Positions 24,696 through 34,369 of a stretch of DNA of 64,000 bases are shown in pieces (positions within the stretch are counted from its first letter, which is position 1; the number at the start of each line of letters is the position of its first letter). The notes below the pieces were generated by a model. The model was not told the DNA's origin. It worked only from the letters and a program-made list of their open reading frames with translations, and did no database searches. The DNA lies in contig CP064963.1 of the NCBI GenBank assembly GCA_016699165.1, positions 186,001 to 250,000 on the forward strand. Direction: 5' to 3'. A program made the translations under genes and the position numbers. The stretch comes from Candidatus Melainabacteria bacterium. Its GTDB lineage: Bacteria > Cyanobacteriota > Vampirovibrionia > Obscuribacterales > Obscuribacteraceae.

Positions 24696-24848
24696 TTTAT
24701 ATTTTAAAATCGAAAAGTTAGTGTCTGCGACAGACGCAGTCTACCAAACTGACAATTGTCTACTTACCATAGCACCGGATGCGGTACCAAGACGATTTAG
24801 ACGGTGGGGTTTTAATGTGACCGAATGCGATGCTTACTAAACAGTAGG

Positions 24849-25460
24849 TTATTCGCTTGTCTCTGGCACTTTCGCCTTTTTTTTGGCGATCTCTTGCTCT
24901 TGAGCGATTGTCCGCACAGATTTATAAAGTCTTCTTGGATTGGCATGCAAAGCCTGAAAACCATATTTTGTATAAAAGCCGATAGGGTCGCGTGCTCCAT
25001 TTGCTTTGTCTTCAGATGTAGGCTCGAGCACATCTACCAGCATCAGAGCTGACCCTACGCTTGTCGCTGCTCTCACGGTCGCTACTTGAGCGTCGTTGAG
25101 CAAGTATTCGCCTAAGTAAGGTGGTTCCTTCTCCTGTTCTTCCAAATATTTTTTGAAATTGACATCAACTCCTAGTCGTCCCAGTAAAGTGGCTGGTATC
25201 TGTGGATATCTAGGCAACGTTTTTGTTAGTTTGTTTGGTAAATCCTGAAAGTCTAATGATATTGCAGACAATGAGTAGTATCCGCGCACAACTCTTTGCC
25301 CTTTAACTGTCAGAACGACGACGCCAGACATAGCATTACGTACTTCTCTTGCTACCTGTTCTTTTATATATTTGTCTATTGCGTGAACGCCAGAGTTAAA
25401 CTTGGTCGAATCGTGAGAGTCATTCCAAAGTTCTAAGTTTAGAGAAATCGGCTCTGCCAC
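24849..25460 (-). CDS. GNAT-family toxin (TacT/AtaT-like)
   Basis: 203-aa acetyltransferase paired with a DUF1778 ribbon-helix-helix antitoxin; family members acetylate aminoacyl-tRNA and block translation. Evidence: a G(Y/V)YSLSA strand, LGRLGVDV, and the C-terminal FYTKYGFQAL with the usual catalytic tyrosine. The acetyl-CoA loop is atypical: where relatives have Q-x-x-G-x-G, this protein has an insertion with KKYLEEQEKEPPYLGEYLL. Start is GTG 25460, overlapping the antitoxin TAG by one base. It lies 154 bp outside attR. Confidence 0.85.
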   Translation of the reverse strand: MAEPISLNLELWNDSHDSTKFNSGVHAIDKYIKEQVAREVRNAMSGVVVLTVKGQRVVRGYYSLSAISLDFQDLPNKLTKTLPRYPQIPATLLGRLGVDVNFKKYLEEQEKEPPYLGEYLLNDAQVATVRAATSVGSALMLVDVLEPTSEDKANGARDPIGFYTKYGFQALHANPRRLYKSVRTIAQEQEIAKKKAKVPETSE

Positions 25461-25741
25461 TACTTATTTTTTCTTTTTATTGCTCGAACGGCTGCATCAA
25501 TGGCTTTACTATTCGGTTTTGGAGGATTGAGAATGGCTTCAGCAAGAGCAATACTGTCTTCGGCACAAAGTTTAATTACTTTGTGCTGTTCGATCACTTT
25601 GCACGCCTGTTCGTCCGCTGCTGAGACAACAAAATCTGTCATGGAACGCCCCTGCAAAGCAGCAGCGTGTTCTATTCTCTCTTTGACTTCGGGAGCGCAC
25701 CTCGCCTCTAGCCTTTCATCTTTTCTGTCATGGACTGCCAT
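25460..25741 (-). CDS. DUF1778 ribbon-helix-helix antitoxin
   Basis: 93 aa: RHH DNA-binding part RLEARCAPEVKERIEHAAALQ...SMTDFVVSAADEQA, followed by a toxin-wrapping C-terminus rich in Leu/Ala/Pro (AEAILNPPKPNSKAIDAAV). ATG 25741 has AGGAG at 8 nt, better than the TTG six codons upstream. It precedes and overlaps the toxin gene. The pair should repress itself through the palindrome at 25786. Confidence 0.88.
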   Translation of the reverse strand: MAVHDRKDERLEARCAPEVKERIEHAAALQGRSMTDFVVSAADEQACKVIEQHKVIKLCAEDSIALAEAILNPPKPNSKAIDAAVRAIKRKNK

Positions 25742-25785
25742 AATCGTCACTCCTAGCAATACTTGTCAGTATATAATGAGTATCA

Positions 25786-25802
25786 TACGGCAAGTTGCCG
25801 TA
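25786..25802. promoter_or_regulatory. Operator palindrome of the toxin-antitoxin operon
   Basis: Perfect inverted repeat TACGGCAA-G-TTGCCGTA centred 53 bp upstream of the antitoxin ATG. A TTGCCG / TATACT-like pair on the minus strand overlaps it, so bound antitoxin would block the promoter. Confidence 0.6.
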
Positions 25803-25845
25803 CAATGCAAGGGCTCCATTTTTAAATCAGTGTTATAGTCTATTC

Positions 25846-25906
25846 AGCTGCAGCAATGCAGTGAGGTCGTCTGCACAGGCTTCTACTTTGCAGGCGACTA
25901 TTTTTT
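25846..25906 (+). ncRNA. Possible short RNA or leader with terminator
   Basis: Plus strand: a small hairpin CTGCA-GCAA-TGCAG (25848-25861) followed by GTCGTCTGCA...TGCAGGCGAC (10-bp stem, 25866-25898) and T6 (25901-25906). No coding gene upstream on this strand needs a terminator within 2 kb, so this could be a small RNA or an attenuator in the leader of the 25993 operon. No convincing -35 was found. Confidence 0.35.
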
Positions 25907-25992
25907 GCCTTTTAACAAAGACTGAAGCTGGGTTTGCCTGGTAGCGTAAGTTCACCAGTGCGAAAAGTCATTTTTTCTTATAGAGTCAAATT

Positions 25993-27183
25993 ATGAAAAT
26001 CCACTTTCCTGACATTGAATTTTTTGTTTGGACAACCGTTTTGTCTTTGGCGTCGGAAGCTGTGATGTTGTCTTTCCTGTTTATCCATTGGCACGAAAGC
26101 TTTACTGGTCAGACCTTGAGTGTTGTTTTATTTCAATTTTTATCGATAACAGGTTTGCTATGTTGGCTTATAGGCACAAAGAAAAAGCGAAGTGAGAGAG
26201 AAAAAGAGTGGCAAAAGATTTGGGAGAATTGCAGAAAAACTTTGCTTATGAGATTTCTGATAGTTTTTCAAAAAACTTCAACTCAAACTCTCTTGGTTTG
26301 CCTAAGTTGCTGTTCTTTATATCTGTCATTCTGCTGCTTGAGTATCACTACATCGATAGCGTTGAGCGACCTTAAACAATTTGAAATGGCGGAGCGATTG
26401 TTTAGTTTAACGCCGTGGCCTGTAGGTAGAGGCGACATGACTCTAATTGGCTTAACGGACGACATAAGCTCTGATGAAAAAAATGCTGTGTATGATATTG
26501 AAATCAACAAAACTATAAATGAAATCTATGGTAAATCCAGCCCCCAGGCTGCACACAGGAGATCTTTGCTTGGTGAGCGATTTAGATGTTGTGCTGCTAA
26601 AAATTTTTTGGACGGAGATGAAAACAAAGCACTCCGTCATTATTCATCTTCCTGGTTTTGGTTTAAAAATGCACTTGATGATCATCGAAAGCTCTCTGAT
26701 CGCTTAACGATAACGTACGATTTGAGCAATATTGCATATTGCACTGCCAGATTGGGTGCTAGAGAAGAAGCACTTGATGCTCTTAAAGAAGCAGATGTGG
26801 CAGTTAGCCATCTTTATGACTCAGAGGAAGTTAGATCTATACAAGATAGGTTGGATTTGGCTGCCAATATTTTGGAGGTCAAATCACGCCTTTACTCAGC
26901 ACCCCTAGATGCTCGAACTGACACAATTATAGAGGCGTCAACCATTGCAGTTTTGTTGCCAGCCATTGTTTGGTACATCTTATTTCTCCGTGGATGTAGA
27001 AAAATATGTTGCCAGCTAAATGTCCGCTTTTTGAACAAGCTTCTCGAAACTAGGAAACTAAATTTTGAAGATCGCATGAGGGCCGGTTGCGAGCTTACAT
27101 CCAATTATCTTTATCTGAAGAATTTTGCAAAGGCTGAAGAAACTTCAATCAAATTTTTGATATTGGCTGAGAGCCGAGAGTGA
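25993..27183 (+). CDS. Multi-pass membrane protein with TPR-like soluble part
   Basis: 396 aa. Hydrophobic segments at ~residues 12-32, 42-62, 95-120 and 310-330 suggest four membrane helices. Between the third and fourth lies a helical, tetratricopeptide-like stretch (LSNIAYCTARLGAREEALDALKEAD). The C-terminus again reads as a partial TPR (CELTSNYLYLKNFAKAEET). No named family. It precedes the caspase-like gene by 51 bp on the same strand and is probably in the same transcript. Confidence 0.6.
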   Translation: MKIHFPDIEFFVWTTVLSLASEAVMLSFLFIHWHESFTGQTLSVVLFQFLSITGLLCWLIGTKKKRSEREKEWQKIWENCRKTLLMRFLIVFQKTSTQTLLVCLSCCSLYLSFCCLSITTSIALSDLKQFEMAERLFSLTPWPVGRGDMTLIGLTDDISSDEKNAVYDIEINKTINEIYGKSSPQAAHRRSLLGERFRCCAAKNFLDGDENKALRHYSSSWFWFKNALDDHRKLSDRLTITYDLSNIAYCTARLGAREEALDALKEADVAVSHLYDSEEVRSIQDRLDLAANILEVKSRLYSAPLDARTDTIIEASTIAVLLPAIVWYILFLRGCRKICCQLNVRFLNKLLETRKLNFEDRMRAGCELTSNYLYLKNFAKAEETSIKFLILAESRE

Positions 27184-27234
27184 TATACTCACGGCACTTT
27201 AAACGTCTCCTTCAATCAAAGTGTCGAATCAGCC

Positions 27235-28791
27235 ATGATCAGTTTTAAAAAAGCCAACTGTTTGCTTCTTGCAAGTCTTTTATATCTTGGAGTGTGCAAT
27301 CCCGCTTTCGCTCAGGATCAAAATAACCAAAACAACGTAGACAAGCTTCGTAATTGGGCAAATAACGTTGCCCCACAACAGTTCGAAACAGCCAAAGCGC
27401 AGATGGTAAAACAATTACCCGACCCAGGCACAATTGCTCAAACTCTTCCTTCAATTCAAGAAGCAGCAGCAGCACAAAATGCTCAAGTTATGCGTGCGTG
27501 GGCAGTGATTGGTCGAGCTTATGCATATCAGGGACAAGTCGACAAAGGACTGAGAATATTCAACGATGCAACTATGGCGTACCGGCCATTCATGCCGCCT
27601 GATGACACATACATGGCAATGATTTTTTCTGATTTTGGAGTTTACTATTATAGTATTGGAAAATTAAAAGAAGCGGAGATGTGCTTGAAAGGAGCTATCG
27701 CGCAGCTTGAAAGATTTCCAAATCCAAAGACCGCTTCAGCTTTGAAAGCTAGCTATTTATGCATGGCTGCGATAAAAGATAAGAACGGACAATTGCAAGA
27801 AGCAGCTAATTATGCCGACAAAAGTTATGGTGGCACCACAGACATATCGCAAGTGAAGCCATATGTAGCAGTCGCATCTGACACCACAGTTAGTGCACCG
27901 GTTGTTGCTGCAGAGTCTAAACCAAAACCCAAAACCAAGCCAAACAGACCGTTTAAAGATAAATGGGCGCTTGTGATAGGTATAAGCAATTTTGCTAATC
28001 CAAAATATAATTTGGGATACGCTGCTAAAGACGCAAAAGACTTTTATGATTTTTTGATTAACGAAGGCAATTTCAAAAAAGATCATGTACTCATGCTTTT
28101 AAATGAAAAGGCTACCAGAGCCAATATCATGAATGCATTTGGTGATAATTTCTTGCCAGCAGTAAGTGAAGAAGACGATCTTGTTGTTATTTATATAAGC
28201 ACGCACGGCACACCCGCTCGCAAAGACAAAGGTGGTCGCAATTACATAGTTGCATACGACAGCGATGCGCAAAGTTTGTATTCAACCGGCGTAGACATGA
28301 ATGAATTGTATCGACGAATCAAAGAAGGTGTCAAAACAGATCGCGCTTTAATTGTGATGGACACTTGTTATTCTGGTGCTGGTGTTCCTGGTGCTAAAGC
28401 TTTGAATTCTGCCGATAATTTCGATGCTCAAGATATCGCACAAGGATCTGGTCATTTAGTCATAACTTCAAGCTCGCCCAACGAGCGATCGTGGGAAAGT
28501 AAAGTTAGTGCAAATGGAGTCTTTACTAAGTATTTGCTCGAAGCATTTAGAGCCGACAAAAAAGGTGATGTAAAACAAGCTTTTAATTCTGTCAAAAAGA
28601 ATGTTGGCTGGGAAGTGAAAAGCGCTTTTGGCGAAAGCCAAACACCACAACTTGGTGGCGAGTGGGAAGGAAAAGAACTTGTTCTTACGGTACCAGCAGT
28701 AGAACCACGTAAAATGCTTAATGCTGACTTGCTTAAAATGATGCAGGCAAGTTCTAGTCCAGTAAAATCGACTGTGCCCGTAAAAAAATAA
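27235..28791 (+). CDS. Exported TPR/caspase-like (peptidase C14) protein
   Basis: 518 aa with signal peptide (LLLASLLYLGVCNPAFAQ, cleavage near 27). Residues ~80-190 form TPR-like helices (AWAVIGRAYAYQGQVDKGLRIFNDA, ...GKLKEAEMCLKGAI). A linker rich in Lys/Pro follows. The caspase p20-type domain starts at DKWALVIGISNF (~residue 242) and carries the catalytic His in VIYISTHGTP and Cys in IVMDTCYSGAG; ITSSSPNERSWE follows. Substrates and maturation are unknown. It is exported, unlike most cytoplasmic bacterial metacaspases. Confidence 0.85.
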   Translation: MISFKKANCLLLASLLYLGVCNPAFAQDQNNQNNVDKLRNWANNVAPQQFETAKAQMVKQLPDPGTIAQTLPSIQEAAAAQNAQVMRAWAVIGRAYAYQGQVDKGLRIFNDATMAYRPFMPPDDTYMAMIFSDFGVYYYSIGKLKEAEMCLKGAIAQLERFPNPKTASALKASYLCMAAIKDKNGQLQEAANYADKSYGGTTDISQVKPYVAVASDTTVSAPVVAAESKPKPKTKPNRPFKDKWALVIGISNFANPKYNLGYAAKDAKDFYDFLINEGNFKKDHVLMLLNEKATRANIMNAFGDNFLPAVSEEDDLVVIYISTHGTPARKDKGGRNYIVAYDSDAQSLYSTGVDMNELYRRIKEGVKTDRALIVMDTCYSGAGVPGAKALNSADNFDAQDIAQGSGHLVITSSSPNERSWESKVSANGVFTKYLLEAFRADKKGDVKQAFNSVKKNVGWEVKSAFGESQTPQLGGEWEGKELVLTVPAVEPRKMLNADLLKMMQASSSPVKSTVPVKK

Positions 28792-28809
28792 AAGTCTATT
28801 GTCTATGTG

Positions 28810-31788
28810 TTAGTTCTGATCTTGAAGCTTCTTAAGATTCTCTAGCGCTTTCAAATCATTGCCTTTAACTTCGCGCATGCGATCTTGAATGGCACGATTT
28901 ACTTGAGCTGATTTGGGTCCATAATAGCTTGTAAGTTCGCCAAGTGCGCCATTGAATTCTTTTTCTGATTCTTGCATCAAGGCGTCCTTGCGTTTAGAGT
29001 CTTTATTGGCTGCTTGAAGTAAAGTCAAAGAAAGACTCAATTTTGCCTGAGTAATTAGTTTTTGATTTTTTGTTTTGCTATTTGATAGCGTGTTCAGTAC
29101 GTAGCGCTCGAATTCAACTGCTTTATCCAAGTCACCATTTTGAATATATGCTCTTGTCAAAGAATCGGTGCTGCGATCGAATCGATAAAAATCATGCAAC
29201 TCAACTTCTGGCAATGTGGCTATCAGAGCAGCGTATTTGCGAAGACCTTTTTCGATCAAATCGTATTGCTTGTGCATTGAAAAATAAGAAATTGCCATAT
29301 CGATAGATCTTAGATTTCTTGCTAGTTCTGCAGGCTTGCTAGCTTCCACTAATTGCAAGCCTTCATCGAACGCTTTTTTGGCTTCTGTCATTTGTTTCGC
29401 TTCAAAATAAGCTCGACTTAGTTGAAAGGTCGCGGTTATTACAAAAATGTCCCGTTGCTTTTCTTTCTTCATGGCATCAACTCTTTCTTGTTTAAGTTTT
29501 GCCACCAAGGCATAGTCTAATTTAGAACTGGCGCGGTCTATTTGTTCGTCTAGAGTTGAAATTTTACTTTGGTCTGGTGGTGTGCCACGACCTTGTCTTG
29601 ATTCTTCGATTGCTTTGGCCACTTTCTTTGCCAGTTCGTTTTTGTCACCACCTACGATGCGCAAAGTAAGTGTGTTCATGGCCATTGAGTCGATTCCGTT
29701 TGCAGTTTTTTCGTCAAACAAAAGAATAGTTCGTACAAGCAATTCTTCCATTTTTGGATCTGCCTGGAAAAACTCGGGCTGAGTGCGAATAGGTCCGACT
29801 AATGTGAATCCAAGCGAGTGAAGTACTTTTGCTGAGCCATCAATTGCTTTTAGATCAATAAGTGCTTTTTCAAGAATATCTTTTATTTTGGTGGCATTTT
29901 TTTGATTGGCATAAAGTCCAAACAAACCAATTTCCTTGCGCACGCGTTCGGCGGGGCTTTGATTACTTGAGTCTTTGAGACTATCTTCCATTTTTTGAAT
30001 GACATCGGCGATGCGATTGGTTTCTTTTGTTTTTAATTCGTCTTTGATTTTTGCTGCTTCGGCAGTTTTGCCCGCTTGCTCAAGTGCTCGCATATAGTTA
30101 CCACGCAAAGAGTCGGCGTAATGATTATCACTTCGGTCCTGCGAAGCCTCAAGCATGGCAATTGTTTCTTTATACAAGTTAGCTGATTGTTCAAACTGTC
30201 CTGCAGCTTGCATGGCGCGAGTAAGTTGAGTGAACGCAGAATAGTCGAAGCGGGGCTCAGCTTTTAATTTTAGTTTGTATCCAAGTCGTGCACATGATGC
30301 CGACAAATTGAGCTGAGTGGCTGAGGCTGGGTCGTTGTATCTTCTATAGTCGTTTGAGCGCGATTCATTCAGTAATGCTCTTGCAGCAGTTAATGCACTT
30401 TGATCTACTGAGCTTCGCGAGTTAGTCATAATCGCTTGCTTGTAATTTTCGACAATGTTTTCAATTTGCTCAAGTTTGGCTTCTTGCACTTTTGAATCGG
30501 TCGAATTTTGCATCATTTGAATCAAAATTGGTATTAGAATGACACTGTCTTTGCCCAGCTTTTTTGCAAGATATGTGTTTGCTTTTGCAAGAGTTTTATC
30601 GGCAGATACTGTGTCCTGGAGCGACCTTTGAGCTTGAGCAATTTTGGCGAAGGATTGAGCTGCTCGTTCTGGGTTGTCTTTAGATGCAATAGTTGCAGCA
30701 AGAAGTTCGTTGTAATAATTTAGTGCTTCGGTTTTTTGTCCTGCACTGAGATAAAAGTCTGCAAGTGCTTGGATGGTATCAAATCTCAAAATTGAATTTG
30801 AAATCTTTTGCCCTTTAGCCATGTTGTAAGCTTCAATTAGCAGGTATTCGCGACACGAAAAATTCTCATTGCCACGCGCCAGATTAGATGAGGCTTCTAA
30901 GGTACTTTTTATTAGATTATCTTTTTCGGCTAATTCTAATTTGCCAAGTAAATCTTTAGCTTTGGCAAATCGTGCTTTACCTTTATCTAGTTCAGATAAT
31001 CGCAGAAAATATTTTGCTTCATTCAAATAAGCTTGTGCAGCAGCAAGCCAGTATTCTTGTTGCATGTACTTGGCGCTTTGTTCTTCCAGATCTTTCAGAC
31101 TAGACTTTTCACTGCGATCAAAAGGCGAAGACGAGGTTGGTCGTGCACAAAATGAGCTGTATATGCTTGTGATATCACTATCGAATTTTCGATCTTTATC
31201 TGTGTATGGAGCCGGGGAAACGACTGCTTGTCTGCGCACATTTCGTCTTTGATAATTTTCTATATCCGACGGTGTGGCTTTCACGTTTCCAATGACGCCA
31301 CCAAGATTGATGCCACCAACTCCACCTATCGATTGACCTTCAGGTGTTTGCACCACATATAGTTTTCTTTTGAAATTGCCTTCCATCAATTCTTTGTAGG
31401 GCAAAGTAATTTTGATGTAACCCGATTCAAGCGACGGTATTTTTCCAAATTGAATTGTTCTGGCGCTGAGCAGTGCTTTGCGCTCGGGAGAATCTGCGGC
31501 TATTGCAGCACCGGGATCTTTGTAATTTAAACTGTGAATAGATCCGTCGAGACTTAGTCCTAGTGTGACCATACTATCGGGATCGATTTTGGTGTCTTTT
31601 AACACCGCCTGAAGTTTGGCAAGTGATGCCGCTTCGTATTTTTCTAGTTTGTCGAGCAGCGCTTCTTGATGGGCAATATTTTCAGTTGCAATGACATCGA
31701 GTTTGTACGCCATTGTCTGCTGCGTCGCTAGAGACAGTGCGCCAAGTATCGATAAGACGCTTGAAACGGCCAAATATTTTTTCATCAC
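28810..31788 (-). CDS. Large exported TPR-repeat protein
   Basis: 992 aa with N-terminal signal peptide (YLAVSSVLSILGALSLATQQTMA). Residues ~45-165 resemble a TonB-like or exported beta domain (VTLGLSLDGSIHSLNYKDPG; YIKITLPYKE). From ~230 to the end it is alpha-helical with many TPR-like units (AAQAYLNEAKYFLRLSELDKGKARFAKA; ALADFYLSAGQKTEALNYYNELL). No enzyme motif. Its start overlaps the ndh stop by 4 bp (ATGA), so it is translated from the ndh message. A scaffold or envelope role is likely but unproven. Confidence 0.65.
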   Translation of the reverse strand: MMKKYLAVSSVLSILGALSLATQQTMAYKLDVIATENIAHQEALLDKLEKYEAASLAKLQAVLKDTKIDPDSMVTLGLSLDGSIHSLNYKDPGAAIAADSPERKALLSARTIQFGKIPSLESGYIKITLPYKELMEGNFKRKLYVVQTPEGQSIGGVGGINLGGVIGNVKATPSDIENYQRRNVRRQAVVSPAPYTDKDRKFDSDITSIYSSFCARPTSSSPFDRSEKSSLKDLEEQSAKYMQQEYWLAAAQAYLNEAKYFLRLSELDKGKARFAKAKDLLGKLELAEKDNLIKSTLEASSNLARGNENFSCREYLLIEAYNMAKGQKISNSILRFDTIQALADFYLSAGQKTEALNYYNELLAATIASKDNPERAAQSFAKIAQAQRSLQDTVSADKTLAKANTYLAKKLGKDSVILIPILIQMMQNSTDSKVQEAKLEQIENIVENYKQAIMTNSRSSVDQSALTAARALLNESRSNDYRRYNDPASATQLNLSASCARLGYKLKLKAEPRFDYSAFTQLTRAMQAAGQFEQSANLYKETIAMLEASQDRSDNHYADSLRGNYMRALEQAGKTAEAAKIKDELKTKETNRIADVIQKMEDSLKDSSNQSPAERVRKEIGLFGLYANQKNATKIKDILEKALIDLKAIDGSAKVLHSLGFTLVGPIRTQPEFFQADPKMEELLVRTILLFDEKTANGIDSMAMNTLTLRIVGGDKNELAKKVAKAIEESRQGRGTPPDQSKISTLDEQIDRASSKLDYALVAKLKQERVDAMKKEKQRDIFVITATFQLSRAYFEAKQMTEAKKAFDEGLQLVEASKPAELARNLRSIDMAISYFSMHKQYDLIEKGLRKYAALIATLPEVELHDFYRFDRSTDSLTRAYIQNGDLDKAVEFERYVLNTLSNSKTKNQKLITQAKLSLSLTLLQAANKDSKRKDALMQESEKEFNGALGELTSYYGPKSAQVNRAIQDRMREVKGNDLKALENLKKLQDQN

Positions 31789-33113
31789 TCTTTACCTGTT
31801 GTTTCATCCGGACATTCAGGCGCTCCTGCAAGCATTCTGTGTCCTGTAATCAACCTGGATCCCCGTTCATAAGTCAGAAAAGACCACATCCAATTAGTCA
31901 TCACGACCAGTCTGTTCCTGAAACCTATAAGCAACATTATATGAATAAATAACCAAGCTAGCCACGCCATAAATCCAGTTAATTTCATTTTGCCAAAATC
32001 GGCCACTGCCGCCGACCTTCCAATTGTAGCTAGAGTCCCGCGGTCAATGTACTTAAACTCGCGGCGCGGGTTGTTAGCCAGGTCATTTCTAATAAAGTCT
32101 GCCACCGCTTTGCCTTGTTGCATGGCGACCGGCGCTAATCCAGGTAAAGGCTTACCGTCTGGTCCGGTGAAATTGGCAATGTCGCCAATTGCAAAAACAT
32201 TTTTGTGTCCTTCGAGACTCAGGTCTGATTGAACCATTAATCGACCTGCGCGGTCTTGATTTGGTTTTGGATTTATTTTTGATACAAGCGGAACTGGCGC
32301 AACACCTGCGCACCATAATACAGTTTCGCTTGGAATGAATTCGCCGCCTTCAAGATGAACTCCTTCGCCGTCGATACTCTGGACTTTGACGCCTACACGC
32401 ACTTCAACACCCATGCGGATTAGCTCGTCACGTGCTTTGGTTGACAATTCGTCTACAAATGGAGGAAGTACTTTGGGCAGTCCTTCAAGCAAAATAACGC
32501 GTGCAGATTTGGGATTGATGCGACGGAAGTCTTTGGCTAAAGCAAAGCGCGCAATTTCAGCAAGCGATCCTGCTAATTCGACACCGGTAGGACCGGCACC
32601 AATAACCACGAATGTCAGTAGTTGTTTTTGTCGCTCTAAATTAGATTCGCGCTCAGCTTCTTCAAATGCAAGAAGTGTGCGACGGCGAATCTCTAATGCG
32701 TCATCGAGATCTTTAAGCCCGACTGCATATTCTGCCCAGTCAGCATGTCCATAAAAATTGGTTTGAGCACCTGCTGCAATAACTAAATAATCGAAATTGA
32801 TAGTACCAATCGATGTTTGCAGTGTCTTTTCATCTAAATCTAAACTTTTCACCTCAGCAAGAACAACTTCTGTGTTCTGCTGGTCACGCAAAATAGAGCG
32901 AATTGGACAAGCTATTTCGCCAGGTGCAAGTCCCGCCATGGCAACTTGATAAAGCAACGGTTGAAAAAGGTGATGGTTAGTGCGATCTACTACTGTCACT
33001 CGAACAGGTGTCGAACGTAAATCTCTAGCTGCTGCCAATCCGCCAAAACCAGCGCCGATTATTACGACTCGGGGCTTTTTGCTGCTATCATTAGATCCGT
33101 TTGGTACGTTCAT
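31785..33113 (-). CDS. ndh: Type II NADH dehydrogenase (NDH-2)
   Basis: Single-subunit, non-proton-pumping NADH:quinone oxidoreductase at the inner face of the membrane. FAD site VVIIGAGFGGLAAARDL (~residues 15-31), NAD(P)H site FVVIGAGPTGVELAGSLAE (~167-185), second FAD motif NVFAIGDIANF (~305), quinone-site AVAMQQGKAVADFI-like segment (APVAMQQGKAVADF), and a C-terminal membrane-anchoring helix (LAWLFIHIMLLIGF). Length of 442 aa is normal. Confidence 0.93.
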   Translation of the reverse strand: MNVPNGSNDSSKKPRVVIIGAGFGGLAAARDLRSTPVRVTVVDRTNHHLFQPLLYQVAMAGLAPGEIACPIRSILRDQQNTEVVLAEVKSLDLDEKTLQTSIGTINFDYLVIAAGAQTNFYGHADWAEYAVGLKDLDDALEIRRRTLLAFEEAERESNLERQKQLLTFVVIGAGPTGVELAGSLAEIARFALAKDFRRINPKSARVILLEGLPKVLPPFVDELSTKARDELIRMGVEVRVGVKVQSIDGEGVHLEGGEFIPSETVLWCAGVAPVPLVSKINPKPNQDRAGRLMVQSDLSLEGHKNVFAIGDIANFTGPDGKPLPGLAPVAMQQGKAVADFIRNDLANNPRREFKYIDRGTLATIGRSAAVADFGKMKLTGFMAWLAWLFIHIMLLIGFRNRLVVMTNWMWSFLTYERGSRLITGHRMLAGAPECPDETTGKE

Positions 33114-33149
33114 ATTGACTAGAGTATACTCCCTGAGAGATTAAAAGTA

Positions 33150-34319
33150 ATGATGATACGAATAGCTTCGATGGTTTTATTTTGTTGTTTACTTGCAACG
33201 CAAGCGGCACCTGTATTGGCAAACAAAATCGAGATAAATTACACTCCGCTTATGGTATCAAATATGCAACCACCAATTGCTGTGGAAGCGGTTGATGGTA
33301 AAAGCTATTTAGCATACGAATTGCGCCTGACGAATGGTGGCGGATTTGAAGTTAAACTAAAATCGCTTGAAGTTCTAGACGCAGAAAAAAAAGCAATCAA
33401 AACATTTTCAGGCAATGATTTGCTTCAAATTGTTACTGTCGCACGCAAGAATACTACTGATTTTAAACCAGGCGACACTGGCTTTTGTTGGATTACTTTT
33501 GCCCAGGATAATAATGCGCTTGCAAAAGAAATTTCGCACAGACTTACTTACGAAATTCAAGGCACAGACAAAGCTGACGCACCAATTTTAAATCCAGAAA
33601 CCATAATTGAAACCGACAAAGTAAAGGTAGATCAAAACGAACTTGTTATTGGTCCGCCGCTCTCGGGCAAGGGATGGGTTGCAATTGGTGGTATTGGTAC
33701 TGATACCGGACATAGACGTGCACTGTTGAGTTTAAATAATAAGTTGTGTTTGAGTCAGCGTTTTGCCAACGACTGGATTAAGCTCGACGAAAATAATCGC
33801 ACTTCAAATGGCGATCGTAAAGAGTGTAAAAGTTATCCATGTTACGAGCAAAGAATTATTTCTGTGGCTGATGGTGATGTTGTAGACGTTGTTGACGTAT
33901 TTGAGAATCAAATTCCAGACAAGCCAGGACGGATCAAAATAGCTGATGCTGGCGGCAATTATGCAATCGTTAAAATTGGTGAAAATAAATACGCTTTCTA
34001 CGCTCACATGAAGAAGGGCAGTGTCAAAGTGAAAATCGGCGACACAGTTTCGCGCGGTCAAGAAATTGGACTGGTTGGAAACGCGGGTAATTCTTCTGGA
34101 CCACATTTACATTTTCATGTATGCGACCATCCTTCGCCACTTTTCGCCAATGGCGTTCCATTTGTAATTGACCAGTTTAATGTAGAAGGTAAATACAAAT
34201 CAGAAGAAGAATTTTTCAAAGCTGACGAGCAAGGCAAGGCTCAGGTTATTGTCGACCAACTAAAAGGTAAACACGAGAAACAAATGCCGCTTGCAGGTGT
34301 GATTGTAGATTTTCCTTAG
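33150..34319 (+). CDS. Exported M23-family peptidase
   Basis: 389 aa with signal peptide (SMVLFCCLLATQAAPVLAN). An N-terminal beta domain (~residues 25-150) precedes the LytM/M23 domain. Metal-site elements are GHRRALLSLNN...QRFANDW (His and Asp ligands, ~195-215), YAFYAHMKKG, and GPHLHFHVCDH near residue 325. Family members cleave peptidoglycan cross-links or act in signalling. Divergent from ndh with a 36-bp gap, so both promoters overlap there. Confidence 0.85.
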   Translation: MMIRIASMVLFCCLLATQAAPVLANKIEINYTPLMVSNMQPPIAVEAVDGKSYLAYELRLTNGGGFEVKLKSLEVLDAEKKAIKTFSGNDLLQIVTVARKNTTDFKPGDTGFCWITFAQDNNALAKEISHRLTYEIQGTDKADAPILNPETIIETDKVKVDQNELVIGPPLSGKGWVAIGGIGTDTGHRRALLSLNNKLCLSQRFANDWIKLDENNRTSNGDRKECKSYPCYEQRIISVADGDVVDVVDVFENQIPDKPGRIKIADAGGNYAIVKIGENKYAFYAHMKKGSVKVKIGDTVSRGQEIGLVGNAGNSSGPHLHFHVCDHPSPLFANGVPFVIDQFNVEGKYKSEEEFFKADEQGKAQVIVDQLKGKHEKQMPLAGVIVDFP

Positions 34320-34369
34320 GTTGTCAGTAGTGTAAGCTTGTTATTTCCTAATCTGGAATCTGCACTTAA

